The translations under genes were made by a program, and so were the position numbers. DNA of 64,000 nt from Sporosarcina sp. ACRSL (lineage in GTDB: Bacteria > Bacillota > Bacilli > Bacillales_A > Planococcaceae), in the NCBI RefSeq assembly GCF_022346605.1, contig NZ_JAKRNT010000002.1:248001-312000 (forward strand). The letters are read 5' to 3'. Shown in pieces: positions 23,843 through 33,364 of the stretch (positions are counted from its first letter, which is position 1; each line of letters opens with the position of its first letter). The notes under the pieces are model-generated. The model was not told the DNA's origin. It did no database searches and was given only the letters and a program-made list of their open reading frames with translations.

Positions 23843-24985
23843 TTACGTTCTATTGTCTTTATTTCTACGGGGATTCATAACCAATGCACCGCCGATTAGG
23901 AACGCTCCGCTTACATAAAAGACAGATACGATACCGATCCAGCCACCCACCGCTCCGAAAAAAATCGGTGCAATGAATTGAGAAAGGCGATTCGTCATTA
24001 ATCGAATCCCAAGAACTTCGCCCGTCCGGGACTTTGGTGAAGCATTGTACGTCGTCGTCATCGAAATAGGCTGTCCACATCCTAATCCGAACCCCATCAG
24101 ACAGCTGAAAACAGCAAAAAGAATGACGTTATTGGATAACGTAAAAATGAGAAAAGAAGAACCTGCAAGCAAAATGGAACTGAATAAAACAACTTCCCGA
24201 TCCATTACTTGCAATAATTTAGGCAAAATAAACCTGACAATCATCATCGCTAATCCTTGAATCGACAGGATCCAACCAATTGTAGAAGTTGACATCCCTA
24301 TTTGTGTTCCGTACAACGGAAAATAAGCAACAAATATATCCTTCGAATAAAGGACAAGTGCACTTGAAAATAACGCTTTTTGAATGAGAGGATCTTTTAC
24401 TAACTGCAAGGAAGAACGAAGACTTACTTTTTCTGCAGGTTGCTCTTTCAGCACAACCGGTATATAAAAAGCAAAAGCGATTAAAAGAATACAAATAATC
24501 ATCGAGACAAGAAAGCCTGCCGAGTGAGAAAAATGTTCGGATAAATAGCCGCCTATTACAGGACCGACGAACGCTCCTGCCGCAACAGCCAGCGTAAACA
24601 TACTGAAATAATAATCACGATTTTCTTTTGTCGCATGATTTCCAAGGACATTTTGTAAAGATAGCGCAATAAAAATATTAGAAGTTCCAACTAAAATTTG
24701 GCTCGCGAACAAAGACCAAATCGATTCAAATACATAAGGAATCAACATGCCGATAGCCATCCCGAGTAAACCAAGAATGACCGGAAGGCGGTCTCCGATT
24801 GCATCAGCAATTTTCCCGGCCTTAATTGCGATTAAAAGCGGCAACGCGGCAAACGAAGCTGTCAATAGCCCAATCTCTAACACGGAAGCATTCATGTCGT
24901 ATGCAGATAATGTAATGATTGGGCGGGTTGCATTAATGACAAGTTGAAAACCGAGAACGATGAGTAATACATTTCTTAATACCAT
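23843..24985 (-). CDS. MFS transporter
   Basis: A 380-residue major facilitator with about 12 hydrophobic segments. The motif A equivalent between TM2 and TM3 reads AGKIADAIGDRLPV, and TM5 contains GAFVGPVIGGYLSEHF, the 12-14 TM antiporter-type motif C region. Start at 24985 is preferred because GAGGCG is upstream; ATG at 25000 is possible. Substrate unknown. It lies downstream of the dipeptide ABC operon after a terminator and upstream of the TauE gene. Confidence 0.85.
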   Translation of the reverse strand: MVLRNVLLIVLGFQLVINATRPIITLSAYDMNASVLEIGLLTASFAALPLLIAIKAGKIADAIGDRLPVILGLLGMAIGMLIPYVFESIWSLFASQILVGTSNIFIALSLQNVLGNHATKENRDYYFSMFTLAVAAGAFVGPVIGGYLSEHFSHSAGFLVSMIICILLIAFAFYIPVVLKEQPAEKVSLRSSLQLVKDPLIQKALFSSALVLYSKDIFVAYFPLYGTQIGMSTSTIGWILSIQGLAMMIVRFILPKLLQVMDREVVLFSSILLAGSSFLIFTLSNNVILFAVFSCLMGFGLGCGQPISMTTTYNASPKSRTGEVLGIRLMTNRLSQFIAPIFFGAVGGWIGIVSVFYVSGAFLIGGALVMNPRRNKDNRT

Positions 24986-25071
24986 AAGTACTCGCCTCAT
25001 GAATCCGGACCCAAAAAGTCCAGTAGTTTTTAGCTACGTATTGTTATCGACACGCAACATCAGTAAAAAGA

Positions 25072-25094
25072 CTCCTTCCCCGGAGTCTTTTTTA
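25072..25094 (-). terminator. Terminator after the ABC transporter operon
   Basis: AAAAAGACTCC pairs with GGAGTCTTTTTT with a TTCCCC loop; just beyond the oppF/dppF-like stop. Confidence 0.85.
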
Positions 25095-25106
25095 CGTTTT
25101 ATCCGC

Positions 25107-26132
25107 TTATTCATTATAGAGATGGCATGCAATGCGGTGGCCGTTCTCAATTTGTTTATTCTGCGGGATTTGTGTTTTGCAAATATCCATTGCGAATGGG
25201 CATCGTGTATGGAAAACGCAGCCTGCAGGAGGATCCAAAGGAGACGGTAATTCGCCCTTTAGTATAATCCTTTCCCTTTTAGCACCGGATTTCGGAACTG
25301 GAACTGCCGATAAAAGCGCTTGTGTATAAGGATGCAATGGGTTCGCAAATAGCTCGTCCGTAGGCGCTTCTTCCACTAACCTCCCAAGATACATGACACC
25401 AATCCGATCAGAAATATGACGGACGACACTCATATCATGAGAGATGAATAGATAGCTTAACGACAAATCTGACTGCAACGTCTTCAGCAAGTTCAGAATT
25501 TGAGATTGAATGGAAACGTCTAGAGCAGAGACAGGTTCGTCCATTATTAATATTTTTGGATTCACAATGAGAGCGCGTGCAAGCCCAATCCTTTGTCGTT
25601 GCCCACCTGAAAACTCATGTGGGTACCGATAATAATGTTCAAGTTGCAACCCAACTTTACTTAATACTTCCATGACAATTTCCGTCCGCTCTTTTGCATC
25701 CCCGATGTTATGAATAATTAACGGTTCTTCAAGTGTTTTTCCGATTCTCTTTCTAGGATTCAATGAAGAATAGGGATCCTGAAAAACCATTTGAATATCT
25801 TGACGCACTTTGCGCAGCTCTTGCCCTGAAAGTTTGAAAATATCATTCCTATTATAAATTGCCTCTCCCGCAGTTGGCTCTGTCAGTTTCAGTAACGTGC
25901 GCCCCGTTGTACTTTTCCCACAACCAGACTCTCCAACGAGACCATACGTTTCTCCCTTTAGAATAGAAAAAGAAACATCATTGACAGCTTGAACAAATGT
26001 TTGCTCTTTGCCAAATTGTAAGAGGCCTTTTTTCACAGGGAAAAACTTTTTTAAGTTTTTAATTTCCAAAAGAGTATCTTTACTGTCGTTTTCGATAGGT
26101 TCGACTTTCGGTTCAAGTGTAAGTGTGGACAT
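25107..26132 (-). CDS. Oligopeptide/dipeptide ABC transporter ATPase, OppF/DppF type
   Basis: A 341-residue ABC ATPase of the peptide/nickel family. Walker A is GESGCGKST (near 65), Walker [13 protein letters not shown] near 190 and signature [12 protein letters not shown] near 168; the C-terminal [15 protein letters not shown] matches the oligopeptide ATPase tail that often binds an FeS cluster or zinc. GGAGG is nine bases before the ATG and the start lies 20 bases inside the end of the OppD-type gene. It drives import with the partner ATPase 26113-27132. Confidence 0.93.
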   Translation of the reverse strand: MSTLTLEPKVEPIENDSKDTLLEIKNLKKFFPVKKGLLQFGKEQTFVQAVNDVSFSILKGETYGLVGESGCGKSTTGRTLLKLTEPTAGEAIYNRNDIFKLSGQELRKVRQDIQMVFQDPYSSLNPRKRIGKTLEEPLIIHNIGDAKERTEIVMEVLSKVGLQLEHYYRYPHEFSGGQRQRIGLARALIVNPKILIMDEPVSALDVSIQSQILNLLKTLQSDLSLSYLFISHDMSVVRHISDRIGVMYLGRLVEEAPTDELFANPLHPYTQALLSAVPVPKSGAKRERIILKGELPSPLDPPAGCVFHTRCPFAMDICKTQIPQNKQIENGHRIACHLYNE

Positions 26133-27132
26133 CTGCGGCTACCTCCTGTTTTGCAAGTATCTTTTCAAAGTGCCAGCACTTCACTTTTTGTGAAGCTGTA
26201 TGTTCGTAAATAGGTGGCGGAGATGCGACACATTGTTCGTCCGCAAATGGACATCTTGCAGCAAACCGGCATCCTTTAGGTACTCGTGTTAGCGGAGGCA
26301 CCGTTCCTTCTATTGTGTGGAGCATTACCGACCGGTCTCCATCTAATTGAGGAATCGATTTAATAAGACCTTGTGTATAGGGATGTAACGGTCTAGTGAA
26401 TAGCTCTTCAATACTTGCCTCTTCGACAATTTCCCCTAAATACATCACCACAACTCTCGAGCACAGATCAGCAACCACTCCTAAGTCATGTGTGATGAAA
26501 ATAATCCCCATATCGAGTTCTTCATTTAAGTTTTTCATTAAATCCAATATTTGAGCTTGGATTGTAACGTCCAATGCAGTTGTAGGCTCGTCGGCAATTA
26601 ATAATTTCGGACGACAAGCGAGTGCTACCGCAATCATCGCCCTCTGCCTCATCCCTCCTGAAAGATTATGAGGATATTCATTGGCTCTTTTTTCTGGCGA
26701 CGGAATGCCGACGAGTCTTAATAGTTCAACCGCTTTTTCTTCAGCTTCTTTTTTACTCGCATTTTGATGCAGAATGATTGATTCTGCGATTTGGCGACCA
26801 ACCGTGTGTACCGGATTTAGCGTACTGAGCGGGTCTTGGAAGATCATCGAGATGTCATTTCCTCTAACTTCGTTGATCTGTCTTTTATTGAGAGAAAGAA
26901 TATTAGTCCCGTTAAAATTAATTTCTCCTTCATATTCAACAGTTCCCTCTTCAAATAAGCGAAGAATCGTTTGAGACATTACACTTTTTCCGCATCCGGA
27001 TTCACCTACTACGCCTACGATTTCCCCTTTTTTAACGTCAAATGATACGCCATTTACAGCCGTGACTTGTCCCGTTTCGGTGTAAAAGTGAGTTTTAAGA
27101 TCTTTTATTTCTAAGAGTACGTCAGTCATCAT
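26113..27132 (-). CDS. Oligopeptide/dipeptide ABC transporter ATPase, OppD/DppD type
   Basis: A 339-residue ABC ATPase partner. Walker [10 protein letters not shown], signature [12 protein letters not shown], Walker [13 protein letters not shown]; the C-terminal Cys-rich tail is [15 protein letters not shown]. The start at 27132 is preferred (AAAGGAGGAG upstream, two adjacent ATGs), 14 bases after the OppC-type stop. Part of the same five-gene operon. Substrate range not deducible, though the binding protein belongs to SBP family 5. Confidence 0.93.
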   Translation of the reverse strand: MMTDVLLEIKDLKTHFYTETGQVTAVNGVSFDVKKGEIVGVVGESGCGKSVMSQTILRLFEEGTVEYEGEINFNGTNILSLNKRQINEVRGNDISMIFQDPLSTLNPVHTVGRQIAESIILHQNASKKEAEEKAVELLRLVGIPSPEKRANEYPHNLSGGMRQRAMIAVALACRPKLLIADEPTTALDVTIQAQILDLMKNLNEELDMGIIFITHDLGVVADLCSRVVVMYLGEIVEEASIEELFTRPLHPYTQGLIKSIPQLDGDRSVMLHTIEGTVPPLTRVPKGCRFAARCPFADEQCVASPPPIYEHTASQKVKCWHFEKILAKQEVAADVHTYT

Positions 27133-27146
27133 GAAGTCTCCTCCTT

Positions 27147-28067
27147 TCATTTAGCTGTTTTGACACGTTTTCTTTTAACCTTTTTATAATGGGGGTCCAT
27201 GACGTCCCTCAACCCATCCCCTAAAGCGTTAAGCCCGATAACAGCAATAATAATGAGTAAGCCCGGGAAAACAGTCATCCACCATGCGTTAAATATGACA
27301 ACCTTCCCGTCATATAAAATATTCCCCCAACTCGGTGCTGGCGCTGGAATCCCTGCCCCAAGGAAGCTCAATGCCGCTTCAGTAATGATCGAATCGGCAA
27401 AAATGAAAGTTGCTTGTACAATTAACGGTGACAGTACGTTAGGTGCTATATGCAGCCAAATAATACGTGTGGAGCTAGCGCCTTGTGCTTTCATTGCTTC
27501 GATGTACGTTTGTTCACGAACAACTAGCGCCGCGGACCGGACAATACGTGCCACATATGGAGTAAAAACGATGCTCAATGCGATGATAACGTTTTCAACT
27601 TTAGGTCCTAAAGCTGCCATTAAGGCAATCGCCAACAAGATTCCCGGAATTGCCATCAATCCATCGGAAATTCTCATTAAAATTTGGTCCAACCTTTTAT
27701 AATAACTAGCGTATAAGCCCATCGTCAGGCCGACGATTGACGTAATGATCGCGATAGAGAGACCTACGCTAATAGAAGCTCTAGCACCATAGACAATTCG
27801 TGTTAACAAGTCTCTTCCGAAGTTATCGGTACCTAATAAGTGTTGTGCATTGGGTGCTTGGAGTCGGTTGTTGACTTCCATTTCCAACGGGCCATAGCTA
27901 ACTAAAAAAGGTCCGATGACACTTAATAGCACTAAAAATGTAACGATGACTAATCCAATCATCATAGAGTAATTAGAAAAAAACCGTTTTTTCAGTAGCT
28001 GTTGCTGCTCTTTTTTCAGTTTTTTTCTTGCGTCTGATAGCGTTAATGTACTTCCTATGTCTTCCAT
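27147..28067 (-). CDS. Dipeptide ABC transporter permease, DppC type
   Basis: A 306-residue permease with an OppC-type N-terminal helix (about residues 30-55) and a five-helix BPD transport domain. The EAA loop that contacts the ATPase is EAMKAQGASSTRIIWLHIAP near residue 200. TAGGAGGAG precedes the ATG. It is the second membrane subunit of the importer. Confidence 0.93.
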   Translation of the reverse strand: MEDIGSTLTLSDARKKLKKEQQQLLKKRFFSNYSMMIGLVIVTFLVLLSVIGPFLVSYGPLEMEVNNRLQAPNAQHLLGTDNFGRDLLTRIVYGARASISVGLSIAIITSIVGLTMGLYASYYKRLDQILMRISDGLMAIPGILLAIALMAALGPKVENVIIALSIVFTPYVARIVRSAALVVREQTYIEAMKAQGASSTRIIWLHIAPNVLSPLIVQATFIFADSIITEAALSFLGAGIPAPAPSWGNILYDGKVVIFNAWWMTVFPGLLIIIAVIGLNALGDGLRDVMDPHYKKVKRKRVKTAK

Positions 28068-28100
28068 GCTACTCCTCCTAACGCTTCCAAAAATCAGGTT

Positions 28101-29051
28101 TTATTTTTCTTCTAATCGAACTCGCGGATCGATGACCCCGTAGAGAATATCGATAATTAGGTTTAGGATGACATACAGAAATGTAACAAAGAGAACAACC
28201 CCTTGGATGACCGTATAGTCACGTCGTGCGACTGAATTAATGATCAACGAACCGATACCAGGTATATTGAAAATTGTTTCTGTTACAACTGCCCCTGTTA
28301 CTAAACCGCCAAATGTGATTCCGATTACCGTGAGGATTGGAAGGAATGCATTTTGTAATGCATGGTTGTAAATAATCCTTCTCTCCACTACCCCTTTGGC
28401 CCTCGCCATTTTTATATAGTTTGTATTTAATACTTCCAACATCGAAGATCTTGTCATCCGAGCAATCAATGCTGCTTGGATGGATCCTAACGAAATTGCC
28501 GGCAGAATTAAGTACTTAATATGTTCCCATAAGCCGTTCTCTAAAGGTCGATAACCGGCCACAGGCAGCCATTGCAGTTTTACACCTACTAGCAACACTA
28601 AAAATAATGCGAGTAAAAAACTTGGGATTGCCATTCCAAGTAATGAGAAACCCATAACTGTTTGATCCGTAGCAGTCCCTCTTTTAATAGCCGCAATAAT
28701 TCCAAGTGGAATTGCAATACACAAAGCGACAATTTCAGCTAATATAGCGAGGGATAATGTTGGCCCAATATGACTCATAATGGCTTCGTTCACAGACATG
28801 TTCATGTGATATGATAAGCCTAAATCTCCAACGATGGCCTTTTTAATCCAATTAAAATATTGCACATAGATCGGTAAATCCAAGCCAAGCCGAGCTTTGG
28901 TTTCAGCAATTTGTTCTGCTGTTGCTTCCTCACCCAACATAAAAGCTGCCGGATCACCTGGGGTAAGATGGATGATTGAAAAGATAACAATAGATACAAT
29001 AAATAAAACAGGTATTAACGATAATAGCCGCTTAAAAATATAAGACCACAT
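28101..29051 (-). CDS. Dipeptide ABC transporter permease, DppB type
   Basis: A 316-residue permease with the canonical N-terminal LTPGDPAAFMLGEEAT segment and the RARLGLD-like loop (KARLGLDLPIYVQY), about six hydrophobic helices and an EAA loop (YIKMARAKGVVERRI) near residue 210. Ribosome site AGGGAGGTAA. The 33-base gap to the DppC-type gene holds its own ribosome site. First of four downstream subunits after the binding protein. Confidence 0.93.
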   Translation of the reverse strand: MWSYIFKRLLSLIPVLFIVSIVIFSIIHLTPGDPAAFMLGEEATAEQIAETKARLGLDLPIYVQYFNWIKKAIVGDLGLSYHMNMSVNEAIMSHIGPTLSLAILAEIVALCIAIPLGIIAAIKRGTATDQTVMGFSLLGMAIPSFLLALFLVLLVGVKLQWLPVAGYRPLENGLWEHIKYLILPAISLGSIQAALIARMTRSSMLEVLNTNYIKMARAKGVVERRIIYNHALQNAFLPILTVIGITFGGLVTGAVVTETIFNIPGIGSLIINSVARRDYTVIQGVVLFVTFLYVILNLIIDILYGVIDPRVRLEEK

Positions 29052-29083
29052 GAATGCTTACCTCCCTCTACCATGAAAATAAA

Positions 29084-29130
29084 AAATAACGCCATGTTTA
29101 GAAAAACATGATAAACCTGGCGTTATTTTA
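29084..29130 (-). terminator. Intercistronic hairpin between the binding protein and permease genes
   Basis: AAATAACGCCA pairs with TGGCGTTATTT across an inner AACATG/CATGTTT stem. On the minus strand the distal arm is followed by T-rich sequence. In oligopeptide operons such hairpins stabilise or attenuate the message so that the binding protein is made in excess. Confidence 0.75.
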
Positions 29131-29139
29131 ATCCTTCAA

Positions 29140-30699
29140 TTACTTGGAATTTGAAACGTTCCAGAAGATGAGACCATCGATATCTTCTAATTGTGAAAGT
29201 GATGTGCGCCCTGCAAAAAGCATATCCCCATCTCCCATTTTGATGGCAGGTTTGTAATCCAAGAAAAACGCCTGTAATTCATCGTAGTATCCACGTGCGG
29301 CTTCAAGAGAAGGAGCTTGACGGATTTTAGACGTAATTCCTTCTAATTCCTCACTATCTGTCCAACCGACATAGGTTGGTCTTGACCATACAAGAGAAGT
29401 CGGTTCAACTTTTCCTTTGTTTGTAATGATTGTAATGTCAAAGGCATTCGGGTCATTTCGACGCTCTGAGAAGGTCGGCCAGTCGTACACTTCCAGCTTT
29501 ACGTTGACCCCCGCCTTTTTCAACTGCTCTTGAACGACAATCGAAGCGTTGTACATATGGTCGTAATCTCTAGACGTCATGAGGCGAATTTCTTCACCGT
29601 TATATCCAGCTTCTTCAAATAATTTCTTTGCCAATTCTATGTCTTGTGCACCATATTCATCTTTACCAATATCGCTGTACCACTGTGTTTCCTGATTCGC
29701 TAACATGACGTGGTGATTTGTATTGTAGTAGTCTGGGTTAACAAAAGCCGCTTTTAAGACATCTTCTTTCTTTACTGCCGCGTTCACTGCATCGCGTGCA
29801 ATCTGATTTGTGAAAAGGCCTTCTTTTTTATTGAAATACAATAATAATAGCTCCCGAGGAACACTTTTCAATTCAACGGCTTTGCTAGCTTTAATCTGAT
29901 CGACATTATCAATTGGAAGCTCCATGACAACGTCGTATTCTCCCGATAAGATTCCAGCAACTCGTGTAGATGAATCCGGCACAAAAATAATATAAAGATT
30001 ATCTACCAATGCTTCTCTTTTCCCCGCCAACCCATCACCAGGCTCTTCCCGGGCTGCGTAATCCTCAAATTTAGTCATGTGAATTTGTTGGTTTTGCTTC
30101 CAATCTTTAAATTGAAAAGGACCGGTACCGATATACTCAGTTACTCTTTCTTTTTCATCTTTCCCTTCTAGAAGTGAAGCAGGCATAATCGTCGGGGCTT
30201 CTCCACCCGAATACGCAAGAACGAGTGTTGCAGTTGAGGTTGGTTGCTCCATCTCCAAAAGGACTGTATATTCATCTAGTTCTTTGAAACTTGCTCCTTT
30301 GAATGTTTCTCTTCCTGAACCGGAAACGTTAATCCAGCGATTCATGGAGGCAATAACATCTTTCGCTTTCATTTCCTCGCCATTATGGAATGTAACGCCT
30401 TGACGCAGCTTAAAAGTGATCGTATTCCCATCTTCTTCATACGATTCTGCAAGCATCGGCTGAATTTCACCTTTTGAATCGAATGTTAATAGCGTTTCAA
30501 ATATATTTCTTGCAATGTTTGAAGAAATCGTTGTTGTATTGACATGCGTGTCCAATGTAGGCGGCTCAGAAGGTACTGCTACTCTCAAATCTCCACCTGA
30601 TGTTCCTTTTGCGTCCGCCCCTGCTGTCTCGTCTTTTGAGCAGCCTGCAAGAGCGAGTATCAGGGCGCTTAACAATAAGGCATATTTAATAAATTTCAT
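29140..30699 (-). CDS. ABC transporter substrate-binding lipoprotein, SBP family 5
   Basis: A 519-residue lipoprotein (lipobox LALAGC near residue 19) of solute-binding family 5, the peptide/nickel-binding group. Characteristic segments are RVAVPSEPPTLDTH, RQGVTFHNGEEMKAKDVI and TGPFQFKDWK. It is the first gene of the importer operon and lies 58 bases after a perfect cre site, which predicts catabolite repression by CcpA. Its ligand may be a peptide, an opine or another amino-acid conjugate. Confidence 0.9.
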   Translation of the reverse strand: MKFIKYALLLSALILALAGCSKDETAGADAKGTSGGDLRVAVPSEPPTLDTHVNTTTISSNIARNIFETLLTFDSKGEIQPMLAESYEEDGNTITFKLRQGVTFHNGEEMKAKDVIASMNRWINVSGSGRETFKGASFKELDEYTVLLEMEQPTSTATLVLAYSGGEAPTIMPASLLEGKDEKERVTEYIGTGPFQFKDWKQNQQIHMTKFEDYAAREEPGDGLAGKREALVDNLYIIFVPDSSTRVAGILSGEYDVVMELPIDNVDQIKASKAVELKSVPRELLLLYFNKKEGLFTNQIARDAVNAAVKKEDVLKAAFVNPDYYNTNHHVMLANQETQWYSDIGKDEYGAQDIELAKKLFEEAGYNGEEIRLMTSRDYDHMYNASIVVQEQLKKAGVNVKLEVYDWPTFSERRNDPNAFDITIITNKGKVEPTSLVWSRPTYVGWTDSEELEGITSKIRQAPSLEAARGYYDELQAFFLDYKPAIKMGDGDMLFAGRTSLSQLEDIDGLIFWNVSNSK

Positions 30700-30756
30700 T
30701 CCGTTTCCTCCTATAACTTGTTATTTACTAATGCAAAAAAGTACAAGACTTCCAAA

Positions 30757-30770
30757 TGAGAGCGGTTACA
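30757..30770 (+). promoter_or_regulatory. CcpA catabolite-responsive element (cre)
   Basis: TGAGAGCGGTTACA fits every position of the cre consensus TGWNANCGNTNWCA. It lies 58 bases upstream of the start codon of the substrate-binding protein gene on the minus strand, a typical position for a repressing site downstream of a promoter. The remaining 30700-30957 stretch is A/T-rich with no ORF. Confidence 0.65.
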
Positions 30771-30926
30771 TTTACGCCTCCACTTTTTCGTATACTCAGA
30801 AATTTACCACAAGTTGAATTGGCAGAATATATTGACCACATAAAGATAATTAAAAAATTTATATATATTAAATTCATTAAGTCCACTATTTTTTGTGATT
30901 AGTAGTTCATTAATTCTGAACGCATA

Positions 30927-30960
30927 AGAAAAAGACAGGCTTTTTATGGCCTGTCTTTCA
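30927..30960 (-). terminator. Terminator after the rraA-like gene
   Basis: AAAGACAGGC pairs with GCCTGTCTTT around TTTTTATG; on the minus strand T residues follow. Overlaps the last bases of the rraA-like gene. Confidence 0.8.
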
Positions 30961-31569
30961 CGATAACATTTCATCTAAATATGCAATGATCTCTTCTTTA
31001 TTCCCGGATACTTTCTCTGCTCTTTTAGCATCCTTATCCTCTTTATCCAACGCTTTCTTCAATACTTCTTCTTCCTTTGATTGAGGAATAACTACGACAC
31101 CGTCGGCATCCCCTACAATAATATCGCCTGGCTGAACCGTGACACCTCCACAAGAAATCGGCACCTGAACAGCACCTTCACCCGCCTTACCGCTAGCTGC
31201 AACGGTAGTCCCTTTGCAGAATACAGGGAAATTCAATTTCTTAGCGCCTACAATATCGCGAATGACGCCATCTACAACAATCCCTTTAATGCCAAGCGTT
31301 TGCGCCATCCCAAGAACAAAATCGCCTGCAATCGCTCTGTACGTATCCCCCTTCGCGTCAATGACGAGGATATCTCCGGGTTGCGCTTCCCGAATGGCTT
31401 TCAATACAACAAGGTTATCACCAACAGGCATTTGCACAGTAAATGCACGACCCGCTACCCGGTACTCTTCTTGTAGAGGTTTGATGGCGGCGTCCATATT
31501 CGTCAAGCCGTTCAATGCATCAGAAATACTCGTCGTTGGGAGATTTTTAAACTGATCTAGTATACTCAT
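30958..31569 (-). CDS. RraA-family protein (HMG/CHA aldolase-like)
   Basis: A 203-residue protein of the RraA family. Members are either RNase E inhibitors (in proteobacteria) or divalent-metal aldolases cleaving 4-hydroxy-4-methyl-2-oxoglutarate or oxaloacetate. Visible motifs are SDALNGL near residue 16, GDNLVVLKAI, GDFVLGMAQTLGIKGIVVDGVIRDI (residues about 80-104, whose Arg and Asp bind substrate and metal) and IVGDADGVVVIPQ. As no RNase E system is expected here, an aldolase or decarboxylase activity is more probable. The context of a dipeptide importer and carboxylate-sensing genes suggests a catabolic pathway; inference. Confidence 0.85.
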   Translation of the reverse strand: MSILDQFKNLPTTSISDALNGLTNMDAAIKPLQEEYRVAGRAFTVQMPVGDNLVVLKAIREAQPGDILVIDAKGDTYRAIAGDFVLGMAQTLGIKGIVVDGVIRDIVGAKKLNFPVFCKGTTVAASGKAGEGAVQVPISCGGVTVQPGDIIVGDADGVVVIPQSKEEEVLKKALDKEDKDAKRAEKVSGNKEEIIAYLDEMLS

Positions 31570-31633
31570 AAGTTCTCCTCCTATGTTAGCGTCATCTTAC
31601 CAAATAGCTTATTCTATAATAAATTGCATTATT

Positions 31634-32188
31634 TCATACTTCACTAACTAGATCGTTACGACTCCTGCCCATCTTATAAAGCCTAATAATGAAGACCAGC
31701 TGTACAAGCAGTACCAATCCCATTGAGAAATAGGCAAGCGGTTGCAAAGTGAAAACTAATACGGATGCCAATACCATACTCCCCAGCATGAGGCCTACGT
31801 TCACTTCAAGTCGGGAAATAGAATACAACCTGTCGCTCATTGCTGAAATGAAAAGTGACAGGATAATGGTCACCATCATCGTCCCCACCGCCGCTAACGC
31901 CAATAAAGAAATCGATAATGCAAATCCAGCGGCTGTTGAGAGTGGAATCGAACCGGCCGAATGCCCTGTGCTGTTCAAAACGAAGAAAAAGATACTATGG
32001 CAAATCATTACGATCACAAGCGGCTGCACCTTGCCCATCTTTTCATGTCCCGCCTTCAAATCCCGGACACCCAGATACATCAAACCATATCCAAAGAAAT
32101 TCGTTGCATAATAAACAATGCCGGAGTCAATAAAATCGAGATTTGTTTTAAAGAATACAAGAAACAAACCTAATATGAACTTTTCCAC
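31634..32188 (-). CDS. Membrane protein of unknown family, about 184 residues
   Basis: Around 184 residues, with about five to six hydrophobic segments (TMs near 2-20, 35-50, 60-80, 90-120 and 130-160) separated by short charged loops; a conserved-looking GYGLMYLGVRDLKAG lies near residue 40. GTG at 32188 follows GGGGGGTGA; a nearby GTG at 32197 is possible. It starts 22 bases after the stop of a Nudix hydrolase gene, so the two are probably cotranscribed. Not an identified transporter. Confidence 0.6.
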   Translation of the reverse strand: MEKFILGLFLVFFKTNLDFIDSGIVYYATNFFGYGLMYLGVRDLKAGHEKMGKVQPLVIVMICHSIFFFVLNSTGHSAGSIPLSTAAGFALSISLLALAAVGTMMVTIILSLFISAMSDRLYSISRLEVNVGLMLGSMVLASVLVFTLQPLAYFSMGLVLLVQLVFIIRLYKMGRSRNDLVSEV

Positions 32189-32210
32189 CGCACTCACCCC
32201 CCCGTTCCAT

Positions 32211-32648
32211 TCAAACCCGAATCCCACTCAACCGAACATCTTCCGCCCTTCGGATATAATCAATCAAATAATCCGTAGCATCCGGATGATGGTACACCTC
32301 TTCAGGCGTCATCCAATACACAGCCGATACTTCATCAGGACTGACCGCGTACGGCTCACCGCTGAATTCCTCGCATAAAAAAATAACATTCACGACCGGC
32401 TCCCCCTGATCCGTCACAAAACTTGTACTATGTACATAACGCGGGCGTCCTTCGAGTACAAGCCCCACTTCCTCCTCCACTTCTCGCGCAACAGTCCGCT
32501 CTAAAATATCCGACGAAGCCCCTTCCAGCTCAACTTTTCCACCAATTAATCCTATTCCGCCTGGTGCGTGTTCTTCCTTCTCGCTCCGCCTACCTAACAA
32601 ATAGCGACCTTCCCTGTAGATAGCTACCTCTGTGTTGACGATGAACAT
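32211..32648 (-). CDS. Nudix hydrolase
   Basis: A 145-residue Nudix enzyme that hydrolyses a nucleoside diphosphate linked to X. The Nudix box is GGKVELEGASSDILERTVAREVEEEVGL (residues 40-67), with the metal-binding REVEEE intact. Start at 32648 has GGAGTG upstream. It belongs to the 8-oxo-dGTP/ADP-ribose-like group without a specific signature. First gene of a small operon with a membrane protein. Confidence 0.85.
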   Translation of the reverse strand: MFIVNTEVAIYREGRYLLGRRSEKEEHAPGGIGLIGGKVELEGASSDILERTVAREVEEEVGLVLEGRPRYVHSTSFVTDQGEPVVNVIFLCEEFSGEPYAVSPDEVSAVYWMTPEEVYHHPDATDYLIDYIRRAEDVRLSGIRV

Positions 32649-32684
32649 TTGTATCACTCCATTCCTCTTACAATGTATTGAATC

Positions 32685-33152
32685 TCATCCTAAAGATCGT
32701 TCAGGAGCCGCTGTCACCCCGTAATTTCTTCTTTTCGTTACCCAAAATCCAATTGTGAATGTGATAAACATCAAGATATAGGCACCAAATATAATAGTTG
32801 TCCCACTACTAATAAACGGAAATATTAGTAATGGTCCAGAAACAAATGCAAGCATATAATGTTGCGATAAAGACGCCAATTCCATACTTCTTGAGGCACT
32901 ATCTAGTATGATAAACTGCCAAATAAATAAAATGAAAGACATGAACCATATGGAGTTACCAAGCATGAAGCTCTTCCAAACCGGTATATTCAATCTGGCA
33001 AATCGAATGCCTACATAGAACCAGAATACAAGGAATATTAATTGCATGATGAAAGGGAACAAAGGAAACATCATTTTATTCGCTAAAAACCCATAAATAA
33101 ATGGAATTAGTAGCAATACGATATGAAACACATAACTACTAATACTTTTCAT
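32685..33152 (-). CDS. Membrane protein, 155 residues, unknown
   Basis: A 155-residue very hydrophobic protein with about five membrane segments (near 5-25, 30-50, 60-85, 100-118 and 122-140) and a short basic C terminus (WVTKRRNYG). The sequence is rich in Phe and Ile. No family recognised. GGAGGG-like site upstream of the ATG (GGAGGGTTTTT). It may be transcribed separately from the Nudix pair. Confidence 0.55.
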   Translation of the reverse strand: MKSISSYVFHIVLLLIPFIYGFLANKMMFPLFPFIMQLIFLVFWFYVGIRFARLNIPVWKSFMLGNSIWFMSFILFIWQFIILDSASRSMELASLSQHYMLAFVSGPLLIFPFISSGTTIIFGAYILMFITFTIGFWVTKRRNYGVTAAPERSLG

Positions 33153-33324
33153 AAAAACCCTCCAAACGCTTTGTCTAGAATCAAGTTACATATTTCGATC
33201 TTATCAGTAGTTATTCCACAAATATTCCAAATATCCTTTATTAAGCTGTAGTTAAGTGACTAAAGGATATTGAATACGAGTCCCTCCACTCCCAATCTCA
33301 CTTACTTCCAAGAAGGAAGGGATG

Positions 33325-33362
33325 CAAAAAAGCAGAGCTCCGTATAGTACGGGCTCTGCTTC
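33325..33362 (-). terminator. Terminator after the GIY-YIG gene
   Basis: GCAGAGCTCCGTA pairs with TACGGGCTCTGC; on the minus strand it is followed by TTTTTTGC. It is close to the stop at 33365. Confidence 0.75.
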
Positions 33363-33364
33363 TC

